DNA of 64,000 nucleotides from positions 1 to 64,000 of the forward strand of contig NZ_JAKUJZ010000003.1 in NCBI RefSeq assembly GCF_022436675.1. The letters are read 5' to 3'. The position numbers were made by a program, and so were the translations under genes. The notes below the pieces were generated by a model, which worked only from the letters and a program-made list of their open reading frames with translations, did no database searches and was not told where the DNA came from. Shown here piece after piece: positions 36,064 to 45,311 of the stretch. This DNA comes from Rheinheimera hassiensis. GTDB taxonomy: Bacteria; Pseudomonadota; Gammaproteobacteria; Enterobacterales; Alteromonadaceae. Position 1 is the stretch's first letter. Every line of letters begins with the position of its first letter.

Positions 36064-38100
36064 GTGAACAAAGTAAAATCTACCGCCAGCCTACCGGCTT
36101 TGTCGGCGCTGGCGCTGGCTCTGCCATGCCTGTTCAACCACAGTTTACGCGCTGAAGAAACTGAAGTTATTGTGATAAGTGCCTCCGCGCAGTCTGAATC
36201 CTGGCTAGACAGTGCCGCTTCGGTAGAGCTTAGCCCGTTACCAGAGCAAGGTATTATTATCGACAGCGCGCAAATATTTGGCGCCATCAGCGGAGTGCAG
36301 GCAGACAGCAGAGCCAATTTTGCCCAGGACACCCGGGTTAGTATCCGTGGTTTTGGCAGTCGCAGTGCTTTTGGCATTCGCGGCCTGCATTTGCAGCAAG
36401 ATGGTATTCCGCTGTCTACGCCCGATGGTCAGGGCCAGCTATCCAGCGTGTTGCTAGACAGCATAGCCCGGGTAGAAGTGCTAAAAGGCCCGCTGGCGGC
36501 ACTATATGGTAATGCCTCTGGCGGCGTCATTTCGCTATACAGCCGCACACCGGTACAAAACGCCGTGACCGCCAGCGTGGCAGGCAGCGAGCAGCACCGG
36601 CAGTATCAGCTGCAGGCCGACTGGGTTAGTGGTGAGCACAGCTTAAGCACGGCGGTAAAACAGTTTCGTACCGACGGTTACCGGCCGCACTCTGCCGCAG
36701 AAAAACAACAGGCGCAGCTGCTATACAAAACGCTGCTGGCAAACAGCATTAGTCTTAGTGCAAGGCTGGATTACGCCCGAGATCCTGCCCTGCAGGACCC
36801 ACTGGGTTTATCGCTGACAAACTGGCAACAAAACCCGCAGCAAACCGATAGTGCCGCACAAACATTCGATACCGAAAAAAACAGCCGCCACCGCCAGCTT
36901 AGCCTGAGTTTATCAGCCTATGATGATCCGGACCGCTGGCAACTCGGTAGCTGGCTTGGCGACAGACAAATTAACCAGCGTCTGGCCTTTACCGGCAGTG
37001 CGTTATCTTCTGCCGGGGGCGAAGTGGTTTTGCAACGCAAGTTTAAAGGTATCAATGGCAGCTATCGCTTGCTACACGGCGATAACTACAGCATACGCGC
37101 CGGTGGCAGCCTGGTACAAAGTGACGACGAACGCCAGGGTTTTGTCAATAACTTTGGCCAGCGTGGCGACTTGCGCCGCGATCAAACCGACAGCGCAGAC
37201 AATACTGATGTATTTGTTCGTTTTAACTGGCAACCGGCAGATTTATGGCAGGTACAGGGCGGCTGGCGTTACAGCGAGTTAAAACTCAGCATTGCCGACC
37301 GCTTTATTATGCCGCAAAACCCTGATGACAGCGGTGCTAAACAGTTTTACAACGACGCTTTGGCACTGGGTTTAAGCTATCGCATTGCAGCGGGTTTTAG
37401 CTGGTTTGTTAGCGCAGGTACCGGCTTTGAAAGCCCTACCCTGGCAGAGATTGCGTACCAGACAGACGATACCGGCGTGAATCTGGCACTAAATGCCAGC
37501 AAAAACCGGCAATGGGAAAGCGGCTTTAAATGGCTAAGCGAGGGGCTGAGTGCCAGCCTGAGCTATTTTAACGTTGACAGCAAAAATGAGCTGTTAGTTG
37601 CCAGCAGCAATGGTGGCAGAACCAGTTACCGCAATGCCGCCAAAACAGAGCGCCACGGCGCTGAGTTGCAACTTAACTGGCAAACTAATGCTTATATACG
37701 CCAGCAGCTGAACGCCAGTTATTTATCCGCTAAGTTTGCCGATGCCGGGCTGGATGGCAAACGCTTACCAGGCATAGCTGACAGCCAGCTACACTGGCAA
37801 CTGGCCGTGCAGCCATGGCAAGACAACACTGAATTTGCCCTGCACAGCCAGTATCGCAGCAAAGTGTATATTGATGATGCCAATAGCGACAGCGCACCGT
37901 CAGCGCTGACATTTTCACTCAGCGCACGCCATAGCCAGCAATGGCAACAGCTTAATCTGGCTTACTGGCTGGTATTGGATAATGTCAGTGATAAAGATTA
38001 CGTCGGTTCAGTTATTGTAAACCAGAGCAATGGCCGCGCCATTGAACCAGCACCGGGTCGCCAGCTTAGTGCCGGTATCAGCATCGGCTACAACTGGTAA
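36064..38100 (+). CDS. pqqU: TonB-dependent receptor, PqqU/YncD-like
   Basis: A 678-residue outer-membrane receptor: signal peptide (about residues 1-30), plug domain (about 40-160) and 22-strand barrel. Strong similarity to E. coli YncD, now PqqU, is visible by eye: FAQDTRVSIRGFGSRSAFGI and DGIPLSTPDGQGQ in the plug, GPLAALYGNASGGV, DLRRDQ, the SSNGGRTSYRNAAKTERHG block, and DKDYVGSVIVNQSNGR near the C-terminus. PqqU imports PQQ, and the preceding gene encodes a PQQ enzyme only 4 bp away, so cofactor scavenging is a coherent role. The barrel ends with an aromatic residue (GYNW). It converges with perM (7-bp gap). Confidence 0.9.
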   Translation: MNKVKSTASLPALSALALALPCLFNHSLRAEETEVIVISASAQSESWLDSAASVELSPLPEQGIIIDSAQIFGAISGVQADSRANFAQDTRVSIRGFGSRSAFGIRGLHLQQDGIPLSTPDGQGQLSSVLLDSIARVEVLKGPLAALYGNASGGVISLYSRTPVQNAVTASVAGSEQHRQYQLQADWVSGEHSLSTAVKQFRTDGYRPHSAAEKQQAQLLYKTLLANSISLSARLDYARDPALQDPLGLSLTNWQQNPQQTDSAAQTFDTEKNSRHRQLSLSLSAYDDPDRWQLGSWLGDRQINQRLAFTGSALSSAGGEVVLQRKFKGINGSYRLLHGDNYSIRAGGSLVQSDDERQGFVNNFGQRGDLRRDQTDSADNTDVFVRFNWQPADLWQVQGGWRYSELKLSIADRFIMPQNPDDSGAKQFYNDALALGLSYRIAAGFSWFVSAGTGFESPTLAEIAYQTDDTGVNLALNASKNRQWESGFKWLSEGLSASLSYFNVDSKNELLVASSNGGRTSYRNAAKTERHGAELQLNWQTNAYIRQQLNASYLSAKFADAGLDGKRLPGIADSQLHWQLAVQPWQDNTEFALHSQYRSKVYIDDANSDSAPSALTFSLSARHSQQWQQLNLAYWLVLDNVSDKDYVGSVIVNQSNGRAIEPAPGRQLSAGISIGYNW

Positions 38101-38107
38101 CCTCAGG

Positions 38108-39196
38108 CTAATCGGTCCGCTCCGAGTTGGTCGGTTCAGAGTACGGATGTACTCTGGTCGACCAGGCATTAACGGTAGCTTTAACCAAGGAGGCCAGCGG
38201 AATAGCAAAGAAAATACCCCAAAAGCCAAACAGGCCACCAAAAAACAGTACCGCAATAATAATAAACACCGGATTTAAATCTACCGCTTCAGAAAACAGC
38301 AACGGCACCAGCAAATTGCCGTCCAGCGCCTGAATAATGCCATACGCCAGCATCAGATAACCAAACTCGGCTGTTGGGCCCCACTGAAAAAACGCTACCA
38401 GTGCTACCGGCAAGGTGACCACCGCCGCACCAACATAAGGAATTAATACAGACAAGCCCACCAGCACACCCAGTAACAATGGATAATTAAGCCCGAACAG
38501 CGCGAACACGGCATAACTCACTGTACCGACAATCAGGATTTCAAGAATTTTGCCACGAATATAATTCATGATTTGGGTATTCATTTCATGCCATACCTGC
38601 GTAATAAGCTTACGCTCGGTTGGCAACCACTGTACAAAGCTGGAGCTTAGTTGTGCCTTGTCTTTTAGCATAAAGAACACCATTAGCGGCACCAATACCA
38701 GATAAATCAGTAGCGCGACTAAATCAACAATTGAAGCCAGCGACAGCTCCAGCATATTGCGGCCAAATGTCATCACGCGTTCATTAACCGAATGCATTAA
38801 AATGTTGATTTGCTCAACGCTGACAATACCGGGAAAATTTTCTGGCAGCTCAAGCATGTAGGCCTGGCCCTGCTCTATCATCTGCGGTAAATCACGCAGT
38901 AAATTACGGCCCTGGTACCAGAAAATAGGAATAATCCACATCAGGATCAGTGTAGCCAGGCCCAAAAAGCCTGCTACAACCGCTATAGTACTGACACCAC
39001 GCGACAACCCCAGTTTGCCAAGCCGCACTACCGGCCACTCCAGCAGATAAGCAAACGCAATAGCCACCAATACCGGTGCCAAAATGCCGCTTAGCCAGTA
39101 AATAGTCAAAAAACCAATCAGTAATAGCAGGAATAACGTAACCACCTGAGGATCAGAAAACTTATTGGTGTACCATTTCTTCAGCCAGTCCAGCAT
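38108..39196 (-). CDS. perM: PerM/AI-2E family transporter
   Basis: A 362-residue integral inner-membrane protein of the AI-2 exporter/PerM family. There are eight hydrophobic helices, with the long central amphipathic region (about residues 90-150) typical of the family and the GLNYPLLLGVLVGLSVLIPYVG-type signature split over about 235-257. Substrates are not established; members have been linked to AI-2 export or Na/H exchange. Its position just upstream of and divergent from bepA is the same as perM (yfgO) and bepA (yfgC) in E. coli. Confidence 0.9.
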   Translation of the reverse strand: MLDWLKKWYTNKFSDPQVVTLFLLLLIGFLTIYWLSGILAPVLVAIAFAYLLEWPVVRLGKLGLSRGVSTIAVVAGFLGLATLILMWIIPIFWYQGRNLLRDLPQMIEQGQAYMLELPENFPGIVSVEQINILMHSVNERVMTFGRNMLELSLASIVDLVALLIYLVLVPLMVFFMLKDKAQLSSSFVQWLPTERKLITQVWHEMNTQIMNYIRGKILEILIVGTVSYAVFALFGLNYPLLLGVLVGLSVLIPYVGAAVVTLPVALVAFFQWGPTAEFGYLMLAYGIIQALDGNLLVPLLFSEAVDLNPVFIIIAVLFFGGLFGFWGIFFAIPLASLVKATVNAWSTRVHPYSEPTNSERTD

Positions 39197-39402
39197 ATTA
39201 TTACTCCGTGTTACAGGGGGTTAAACGATTGCTGTAGCGTTTTGAGTATACCGGAGATCACAGATAATTTGGCAGTTAACATGCTGAGCTGACAAAATAT
39301 ATGGTAAATTAGCACGACACAAACACTGGAACTAATCAGCAAAAAGGCAGACAAAGTCTGCATTGTTGATCTGACATACAGAAGAGCCCGGGCGTTGTTA
39401 TC

Positions 39403-40848
39403 ATGAAATTTTCAGCAGTAACCAACTCTTTAACATCATGCCTGTTTGCAGCCAGCCTGCTCAGTTCAGTGTGTGCTGCCAGCAATTTGCCCGATTTAGG
39501 CGGCAATGGCTTTAGCGTCATTACACCTGATAAGGAAAAGCAGCTTGGCGATGTGATGATGCGCCAAACCCGTGGCAGTTTGCCCATGGTGTATGATCCG
39601 CTGCTTGACGAATATATAAACTCGCTGGGTAACCGTTTGGTGGCGCGGGCTAACGATGTGCGCTTTCCATTTAAGTTTTACTGGGTGCAAGACAGAAACA
39701 TTAATGCTTTTGCCACGCTGGGCGGCAATATAGCGTCACATACCGGCACCCTGGCCGTTGCCGACAGTGAAAGTGAATTTGCGTCTGTAATGGCGCACGA
39801 AATTGTGCACGTAACCCAGCGCCATATCGCCCGTTTTGTTGAAGCACAAAGCCAGAAAGCACCGTTAACTCTGGCCGGTGTGTTAGGCGCCATCGTGCTG
39901 GCAACCGTTAACCCGGAAGCAGGCATGGCAGCCATGATGGCAACTCAGGGCGCCGCGCAGCAAAGCTCAATAAACTTTACCCGCAGCAATGAGCAAGAAG
40001 CCGACCGCATCGGTATGCAGGTTATGGCAGATGCCGGCTTTGATCCTTATGCGGTGCCTAATTTTTTCCGCAAACTGACTGAGCAAAGCCGCTTTCTCAG
40101 CCAGCAGCTGTCTTTTTTACAAACTCACCCGTTATCACAAAGCCGGGTAAGTGATACACGGATGCGGGCAGAGCAATTTCCACAACGCTTTATTCCAGAC
40201 AGCCAGGACTTTACCCTGAGCAAAGCCCGGGTACTGGCGCGTTATCAGTACAATAAAAAAGATGCTGGGCAGGTATTTCGTAAAATGCTCAGCGAACCTG
40301 GTGGCAATACCAAAGCTAATCAGTATGGTTTAGCGATAACACTGCTGGATACCGGTAAACTGGATCAAGCCCGTAAACTGATTGAGCAGTTGCTGGAAAA
40401 AGACGAACATAATTTGTACTACATTGATGTGTACACCGACATTCTACTTGAGCAAAAAGAGTACCAGCTGTGTCTTGAAATGCTGGAACAGCAATATCTG
40501 CTGCGGCCAAATAATCAGGTTGTAACGTTAAACTACGCCAATGCGGCAATGAAATCCGGCGGCCACCATCTGGCAATTCATTTACTGAAAAGCCTGCTGT
40601 TCTATAAAAACGACAACATACTGGCCTACGATTTACTGGCTGATGCGTACAAAGAACTAGGCGACTTTGGCAAATTTTATGAAGCGAACGCCGACTTGGC
40701 TTATCAGTTAGCCAATTACCCCAAAGCCATTGATGATCTTAACGAAGCATTAAATCATCTTAAGCCGGAGCAAAAACTGGAAAACCGCCGGCTGGAAGCA
40801 AAGAAAAGACAATTACAGGCCGAATTTAACCGCCTGCAGCGTATGTAA
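39403..40848 (+). CDS. bepA: Periplasmic chaperone/metalloprotease BepA
   Basis: A 481-residue M48 metalloprotease with C-terminal TPR repeats. Signal peptide about residues 1-26. Zinc motif HEIVH at 132-136, third ligand in SNEQEADRIG (about 190), TPR segment about 305-470. In E. coli BepA (487 aa) acts at the BAM complex and LptD, degrading stalled outer-membrane proteins. The gene order perM, bepA, arsC-like matches yfgO-yfgC-yfgD in E. coli. Confidence 0.95.
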   Translation: MKFSAVTNSLTSCLFAASLLSSVCAASNLPDLGGNGFSVITPDKEKQLGDVMMRQTRGSLPMVYDPLLDEYINSLGNRLVARANDVRFPFKFYWVQDRNINAFATLGGNIASHTGTLAVADSESEFASVMAHEIVHVTQRHIARFVEAQSQKAPLTLAGVLGAIVLATVNPEAGMAAMMATQGAAQQSSINFTRSNEQEADRIGMQVMADAGFDPYAVPNFFRKLTEQSRFLSQQLSFLQTHPLSQSRVSDTRMRAEQFPQRFIPDSQDFTLSKARVLARYQYNKKDAGQVFRKMLSEPGGNTKANQYGLAITLLDTGKLDQARKLIEQLLEKDEHNLYYIDVYTDILLEQKEYQLCLEMLEQQYLLRPNNQVVTLNYANAAMKSGGHHLAIHLLKSLLFYKNDNILAYDLLADAYKELGDFGKFYEANADLAYQLANYPKAIDDLNEALNHLKPEQKLENRRLEAKKRQLQAEFNRLQRM

Positions 40849-40880
40849 CGCTCAGGCCCTGCCGTAACAGGAATACACTG

Positions 40881-41228
40881 ATGATAAAAATTTTGCATAA
40901 CCCGCGTTGTTCAAAAAGCCGGGAAGCGCTGGCACTACTGCAACAACATGCATTACAAGTTGAAGTGATTGAATATTTAAAAACCCCGCTGACAGCAGAC
41001 GAGCTTACTGTCTTGTTAGGCAAGCTGGATATACCAGCACGCCAGTTGCTGCGTAGCAAAGAGGACGAATACAAACAATTGGGGCTGGATGATATGTCGC
41101 TGAGCGAGCAGCAGCTGATTGAGGCAATGGCGCAACAGCCCAAACTGATCGAACGTCCGGTTATTATTAAAGGTAATAAAGCCGTTATTGGCCGCCCGGC
41201 CAGCAATATTCTGCCGTTGTTATCATGA
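40881..41228 (+). CDS. ArsC family arsenate reductase-like protein (YfgD type)
   Basis: A 115-residue glutaredoxin-dependent ArsC family protein. The active-site Cys10 lies in HNPRCSKSREAL, with a conserved ERPVIIKGNKAVIGRP block supplying arginines. The adjacency to bepA corresponds to E. coli yfgD, so arsenate reduction is possible but not proven for this branch. No ars operon genes are present. It overlaps wrbA by 4 bp (ATGA). Confidence 0.9.
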   Translation: MIKILHNPRCSKSREALALLQQHALQVEVIEYLKTPLTADELTVLLGKLDIPARQLLRSKEDEYKQLGLDDMSLSEQQLIEAMAQQPKLIERPVIIKGNKAVIGRPASNILPLLS

Positions 41229-41803
41229 GCTGCCGTATTCTGATTTTGTATTACTCACGCAACGGCGCTGTGGCTGCATTGGCAGATAAAATCGCTATTG
41301 GTGTACAACAAAGTGGCGCCGAAGCACTGGTGCGTTGTATTCCGCCACTGGATAAACAACATGCCAGCCGCCATGCCGTAGTTGAGCTTAAAGAGCTGGC
41401 CAGCTGCGACGGCCTGGCTTTTGGCAGCCCGGTGCGGTTTGGCAATATGGTTGCTGATGCCAAAGCATTCTGGGATGGCACCACCAGTGTCTGGCTTAAA
41501 GGTGAACTAATAGACAAACCTGCCGGTGTGTTTACTTCATCTGGCAGCATGCATGGCGGCAATGAGGCCACCCTGCTTAGCATGAGCCTGCCTCTGTTAC
41601 ATCACGGTATGCTGCTAACCGGCATTCCATACAGCGAGCCCGAGTTACACCAAACGCAAACCGGTGGCACTCCCTACGGCCCTACACATGTCAGTGGTCA
41701 CCACAGCGATGACAAACTCAGTGTGGATGAACAACGGCTGGCCATTGCGTTTGGTAAGCGGCTGGCTACGTTAAGCCTGCAATTAAAACAACACAGGTTA
41801 TAA
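41225..41803 (+). CDS. wrbA: WrbA-like NAD(P)H:quinone oxidoreductase
   Basis: A 192-residue flavodoxin-fold protein. N-terminal ILYYSRNGAVAALADKIA binds FMN phosphate; GLAFGSPVRFGNM and FTSSGSMHGGNEATLLSM are WrbA signatures, and the C-terminal TPYGPTHVSG is characteristic. WrbA reduces quinones by two electrons to avoid semiquinone radicals. Translation is coupled to the arsC-like gene, and DUF2069 follows after 3 bp. Confidence 0.93.
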   Translation: MSCRILILYYSRNGAVAALADKIAIGVQQSGAEALVRCIPPLDKQHASRHAVVELKELASCDGLAFGSPVRFGNMVADAKAFWDGTTSVWLKGELIDKPAGVFTSSGSMHGGNEATLLSMSLPLLHHGMLLTGIPYSEPELHQTQTGGTPYGPTHVSGHHSDDKLSVDEQRLAIAFGKRLATLSLQLKQHRL

Positions 41804-41806
41804 ATT

Positions 41807-42226
41807 ATGCAACCAGGCAGTACTGCGCCAATGGCGGCCAAAACAACACGTTACTTATTACTGGGTCGTATTGGTTTTTTTGGTCTGTGGTTATTACAAC
41901 CGCTATGGATCTTATGGCTGGCACCACCACAAATGGGTAATGCTTATGTGTTGCTCGCGTTACTCTGGCTGCCGCTGTGGCTGCCATTTTATGGCATTAT
42001 CAAAGGCCATGCTTATACCATGGCCTGGGCCAACTTTATTGTGATGATTTATTTTTTGCATAGCCTGACTAACCTTTGGGTAAGCAGCGGTATACATCAA
42101 CTATTGTCAGTAGTGGAGCTGGTACTGGCCAGCCTGATGTTTGTTGGTTGTACTTATTATGCCCGCCACCGTGGCCAGGAGCTTGGGCTAAAAATACCCA
42201 GACTGAAAGACGACCCCAGACGTTAA
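41807..42226 (+). CDS. DUF2069 membrane protein
   Basis: A 139-residue inner-membrane protein with four hydrophobic helices (about residues 15-40, 45-65, 75-92, 98-118) and a charged C-terminal tail. It matches DUF2069, whose members are regularly encoded after wrbA in gammaproteobacteria. Its function is unknown. It lies 3 bp after wrbA, and its last four bases overlap the convergent solute-binding-protein gene. Confidence 0.88.
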   Translation: MQPGSTAPMAAKTTRYLLLGRIGFFGLWLLQPLWILWLAPPQMGNAYVLLALLWLPLWLPFYGIIKGHAYTMAWANFIVMIYFLHSLTNLWVSSGIHQLLSVVELVLASLMFVGCTYYARHRGQELGLKIPRLKDDPRR

Positions 42227-42975
42227 CGCTCTAACGGCCGCCCCATATAAAATGCCAGCCGTTGCTCAATAAAGCCGCTGGCAGTTATCTGCTGCAATGT
42301 ATCGAGTAGCAACTGCGCATTTTTTGGATTATGCCGGCTTAGGCCGCAGTATACTGTCGGTGCTTTTGACCACAAGGGATCCGCGCTAAAACTTTGATCG
42401 TCCAGAGTTGTTACAAAAAAATGGTAAGACAAATCAACTGTCATCACCATATCAAGCCGCCCTTGTTTTAAGCGTAATAAATTACTTTGTAACGAGTGTG
42501 CATCATCACGGATCACATCACCGCTTTGAAATACCTGCTCCAGCTCCGGGTAGGTAAAACCACGTGTCGTCCCTACTCTTTTGCCTGCCAGATGTTGAAT
42601 GGCAGTAATCGGCTCGCTTTCACGGCGGCGCACTAACAGTTGCCGCGTGCTAAATAGTGCCGTGCTCCATAGCAGCTTATCAGGCTCATTTACCCAGTCA
42701 GGGTTTAAAAAGCAGGCAATTTCTGCCTGCCCTTCAATAAGCCAGGGCTCAACTCTGGCGCGGGGTAAATTAATATACTGTACCGTGCGGTTAATGCGCA
42801 GGCCCAGTTCGTCAATAATATCTTTGCTCAAGCCTGCTTGCAGTTCGTTATCGGCATTAAAAATAGCGTAAGGAGGAGTGTTGGTTTCACTGACAATAGC
42901 ATAAAGCGGCGCTTTGTCTGGCAACGCTACTGCGGCATAAAACAGCAGAAACAGTAACAATGCGGCTATTGGCAC
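42223..42975 (-). CDS. Orphan periplasmic solute-binding protein (SBP family 3)
   Basis: A 250-residue exported protein. Signal peptide about residues 1-18 (IAALLLFLLFYAAVA). The body has the amino-acid-binding (SBP_bac_3) pattern: YAIVSETNTPPYAIFN, a central LAGKRVGTTRGFTYPELEQV hinge block and C-terminal LLDTLQQITASGFIEQRL. No ABC permease or ATPase is next to it, as with many Shewanella/Vibrio members of unknown ligand. The start is GTG with AGGAG eight bases upstream. Confidence 0.85.
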   Translation of the reverse strand: MPIAALLLFLLFYAAVALPDKAPLYAIVSETNTPPYAIFNADNELQAGLSKDIIDELGLRINRTVQYINLPRARVEPWLIEGQAEIACFLNPDWVNEPDKLLWSTALFSTRQLLVRRRESEPITAIQHLAGKRVGTTRGFTYPELEQVFQSGDVIRDDAHSLQSNLLRLKQGRLDMVMTVDLSYHFFVTTLDDQSFSADPLWSKAPTVYCGLSRHNPKNAQLLLDTLQQITASGFIEQRLAFYMGRPLER

Positions 42976-43051
42976 TAGCTTAACTCCTTGGGCAGGCAGT
43001 CACTGGTTTCTGCGTCAGCTTTTAACTTAAATTATTGCTTGCTAATACAGC

Positions 43052-44251
43052 CTAGTCGCTTTCTTCCAGCCATTCCACTTTTTCTATCTGGCTGAAGCGG
43101 CTGCTTATTTTATGTGCTGATGTATGGATCTGTTTTACATCAGTCGCGGCCTGATCAATATGCTTAGCCAGATTATCAAAGCGGCCGCGGAAGCGGTCAA
43201 AATCCTCGGCCAGTTTAATCAGGTGCTCCTGGATTAAATGAATTTGCCGGCGTGTCGCGTCGTCTTTTAATACACTACGGGCCGTAGTTAGCACGGCCAT
43301 TAACGTAGTTGGTGAGGTTAACCATACCCGGCGCCGGTAAGCTTCCTCTACGATATCAGCATGATAGGCATGCAGCTCTGCAAAAATAGCCTCGGCAGGT
43401 AAAAACATTATCGCGCCATCGGCAGTTTCGTTGGCAATAATGTATTTATCGGCAATATCGTTAATGTGCTTTTTAATATCCAGCTTAAACTGGCGCTGCG
43501 CCAGCTTGCGCTCTTCCGGACCAAATTGCGGATCGGTCATCTTTTTATAGCTTTCCAGCGGAAACTTGGCATCGATAACAATATTGCCGCTCGGCTTGGG
43601 TAAAAACAGTACACAATCGGCAATACGGCCGTTACTCAAAGTATGTTGCAAAGAAAAATGCTGTTCGGGCATCACATTACGGATCAGCGCGGTTAACTGC
43701 ACTTCGCCAAAAGCACCGCGGGAGCGTTTATCAGCCAATACCTCCTGCAAGCTGACAACGTTAGTAGACAATTCGGTAATTTTTTTCTGGGCATCATCAA
43801 TCAGCGCCAACCGCTTAACAATATCGGTAAAAGTTTGGTTGGTTTTTTCAAAGCCCTCGCTTAAACGGCGCTCTACCTGGCCGGCGATGTCTTTTAAGCG
43901 CAGATCAATGCTCTGCGTAAGTTGTTTAACTTGCTCTGCCAGCATAATTGCTTGCTGTTGCAAGTTTTTGCTCAGTTCAAAACGGGCTGATTGTTGGGTA
44001 TCGGTTATTTTTTGCAGTACCTGCAGCAAATGCTCTTGCTGCTGTTGTTGTAAGTGCTGGCGTTGTAAATGCTGTTGCTCCAGCAACTGCTGCTGAAATT
44101 GTCCCTGCTGTTGCACCAGTTCAAGCTTATGCTGGGCCAGCTGCTCTGCCAGGCCAGTGCCCGGCGCACGGCGTAATAATAACAGCAGCACTAGCACGAT
44201 ATTCAGTGCCAACACAGCCGTTATCAGATAAATCCAGTGTTGTAATGTCAT
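43052..44251 (-). CDS. rmuC: DNA recombination protein RmuC
   Basis: A 399-residue RmuC family protein. One N-terminal membrane helix (residues about 6-25) is followed by a long glutamine-rich coiled coil (about 30-165), then a PD-(D/E)XK-like nuclease core with GAFGEVQLTALIRNVMP, VIDAKFPLESYK and ANETADGAIMFLPAEAIFAEL. RmuC limits recombination at inverted repeats and has been linked to defence in some contexts. It is divergent from the Lon-N protein gene. Confidence 0.93.
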   Translation of the reverse strand: MTLQHWIYLITAVLALNIVLVLLLLLRRAPGTGLAEQLAQHKLELVQQQGQFQQQLLEQQHLQRQHLQQQQQEHLLQVLQKITDTQQSARFELSKNLQQQAIMLAEQVKQLTQSIDLRLKDIAGQVERRLSEGFEKTNQTFTDIVKRLALIDDAQKKITELSTNVVSLQEVLADKRSRGAFGEVQLTALIRNVMPEQHFSLQHTLSNGRIADCVLFLPKPSGNIVIDAKFPLESYKKMTDPQFGPEERKLAQRQFKLDIKKHINDIADKYIIANETADGAIMFLPAEAIFAELHAYHADIVEEAYRRRVWLTSPTTLMAVLTTARSVLKDDATRRQIHLIQEHLIKLAEDFDRFRGRFDNLAKHIDQAATDVKQIHTSAHKISSRFSQIEKVEWLEESD

Positions 44252-44328
44252 AAAACCCCTACTTTGGCCAAACCATTGCCGCTCATGTTACGTATAACAG
44301 GCAACTATACAACTTTATCAGCAGCACT

Positions 44329-44907
44329 ATGAAAGAACTGGCATTATTTCCGCTAAACAGTTTTATCTTACCTGAGGGACGCATGCGCTTACGTGTGTTT
44401 GAGCGCCGCTATGTCCGTTTGGTCAGCGAGGCCAGTGTCGGTAAACGCGATTTTGCTCTGGCGCAAATTAACCCTTATGTCAGTAAGCAACATACTGATC
44501 GCATTCTGCCATTGGCAACACGGGTAAAAATTGAAGATTTTGAGCAGTTAGAAGATGGCTTGCTGGGCATCACCATTGCCGGTATTGAGCGGGTAAAAAT
44601 TACCGAACGCTGGCAGGAGGCTGATCAGTTACACGTTGCAATGACAGAGCCTATGGAGAATTGGGCCACCACAGATGTAAATGCTGAATACACGCCGCTG
44701 ATCAGGCAACTGCAAAAGCTACTACAAGAGTACCCGGCACTAAACCAACTTTACCCAACGCCTAAATATACTGACGCGGCCTGGCTGGCATCACGCTGGC
44801 TGGAGCTTATTCCGATGCAACCGGCACTTAAGCAAAAACTGGCGCAGGAAAACAGTCCGTCGCCTTGCCTGGACAGCTTACAAGCCTGGTTGTCGCATCA
44901 GGCCTGA
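44329..44907 (+). CDS. Lon N-terminal substrate-binding domain protein
   Basis: A 192-residue stand-alone LON substrate-binding (PUA-like) domain protein. Evidence: LALFPLNSFILPEGRMRLRVFERRYV-like start (in two blocks, residues 4-29), RVKIEDFEQLEDGLLGITI, and a helical C-terminal half with WLASRWLELIPM. It has no ATPase or protease domain. The role is unknown, possibly an adaptor. Its 3' end overlaps the convergent SnoaL-like gene by 10 bp. Confidence 0.88.
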   Translation: MKELALFPLNSFILPEGRMRLRVFERRYVRLVSEASVGKRDFALAQINPYVSKQHTDRILPLATRVKIEDFEQLEDGLLGITIAGIERVKITERWQEADQLHVAMTEPMENWATTDVNAEYTPLIRQLQKLLQEYPALNQLYPTPKYTDAAWLASRWLELIPMQPALKQKLAQENSPSPCLDSLQAWLSHQA

Positions 44908-45311
44908 GCATTGCGCACGCGCTGATAAGCAGCTTGTTCATCATCAGTAACTAATGCAACCAACTGCCAGTTACCTTGCTGTGATTGCAGTGTATATGAG
45001 GTATGGCAGGTAAACAGCACCTGATCGCCGTTACCATAGAAATACCAATACAGGCTGACAAACCTTAAGCTTTCTGACAGCCTAACCTGGCTTTGCAAGC
45101 GAAAGCTCACCCGGCTTACCCCTACCTGGCGGTATTGTTCAAACTGCTGTTCAAAATACTGCCGCAGGCTTTCAGGCTCGGAAAACATCATTTTGCTTTC
45201 GTCGGCTAATAACATGCACGGCAATGAGACTAACTCCAGCAAAGGCGACAACTGGTAATTGGAGTAGGCGTCGGCATAACACTGAAAAAACGGCTCAATA
45301 TTTTGTGGCAT
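44898..45311 (-). CDS. NTF2-like hypothetical protein
   Basis: A 137-residue soluble protein. The pattern FFQCYADAYSNYQL at the start, a central helix (ESLRQYFEQQFEQYRQVG) and strand-rich C-terminus (LRFVSLYWYFYGNGDQV, YTLQSQQGNWQLV) suggest the NTF2/SnoaL fold. No catalytic residues can be assigned. The ATG directly follows the queE stop codon (TAAATG), so it is probably translated from the queE message. Confidence 0.65.
   Translation of the reverse strand: MPQNIEPFFQCYADAYSNYQLSPLLELVSLPCMLLADESKMMFSEPESLRQYFEQQFEQYRQVGVSRVSFRLQSQVRLSESLRFVSLYWYFYGNGDQVLFTCHTSYTLQSQQGNWQLVALVTDDEQAAYQRVRNAQA

Noticed and set aside
44898-45311. Assignment of this NTF2-like protein to a specific enzyme (for example ketosteroid isomerase)
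   Set aside because: Only the general fold pattern is visible; catalytic residues cannot be placed.
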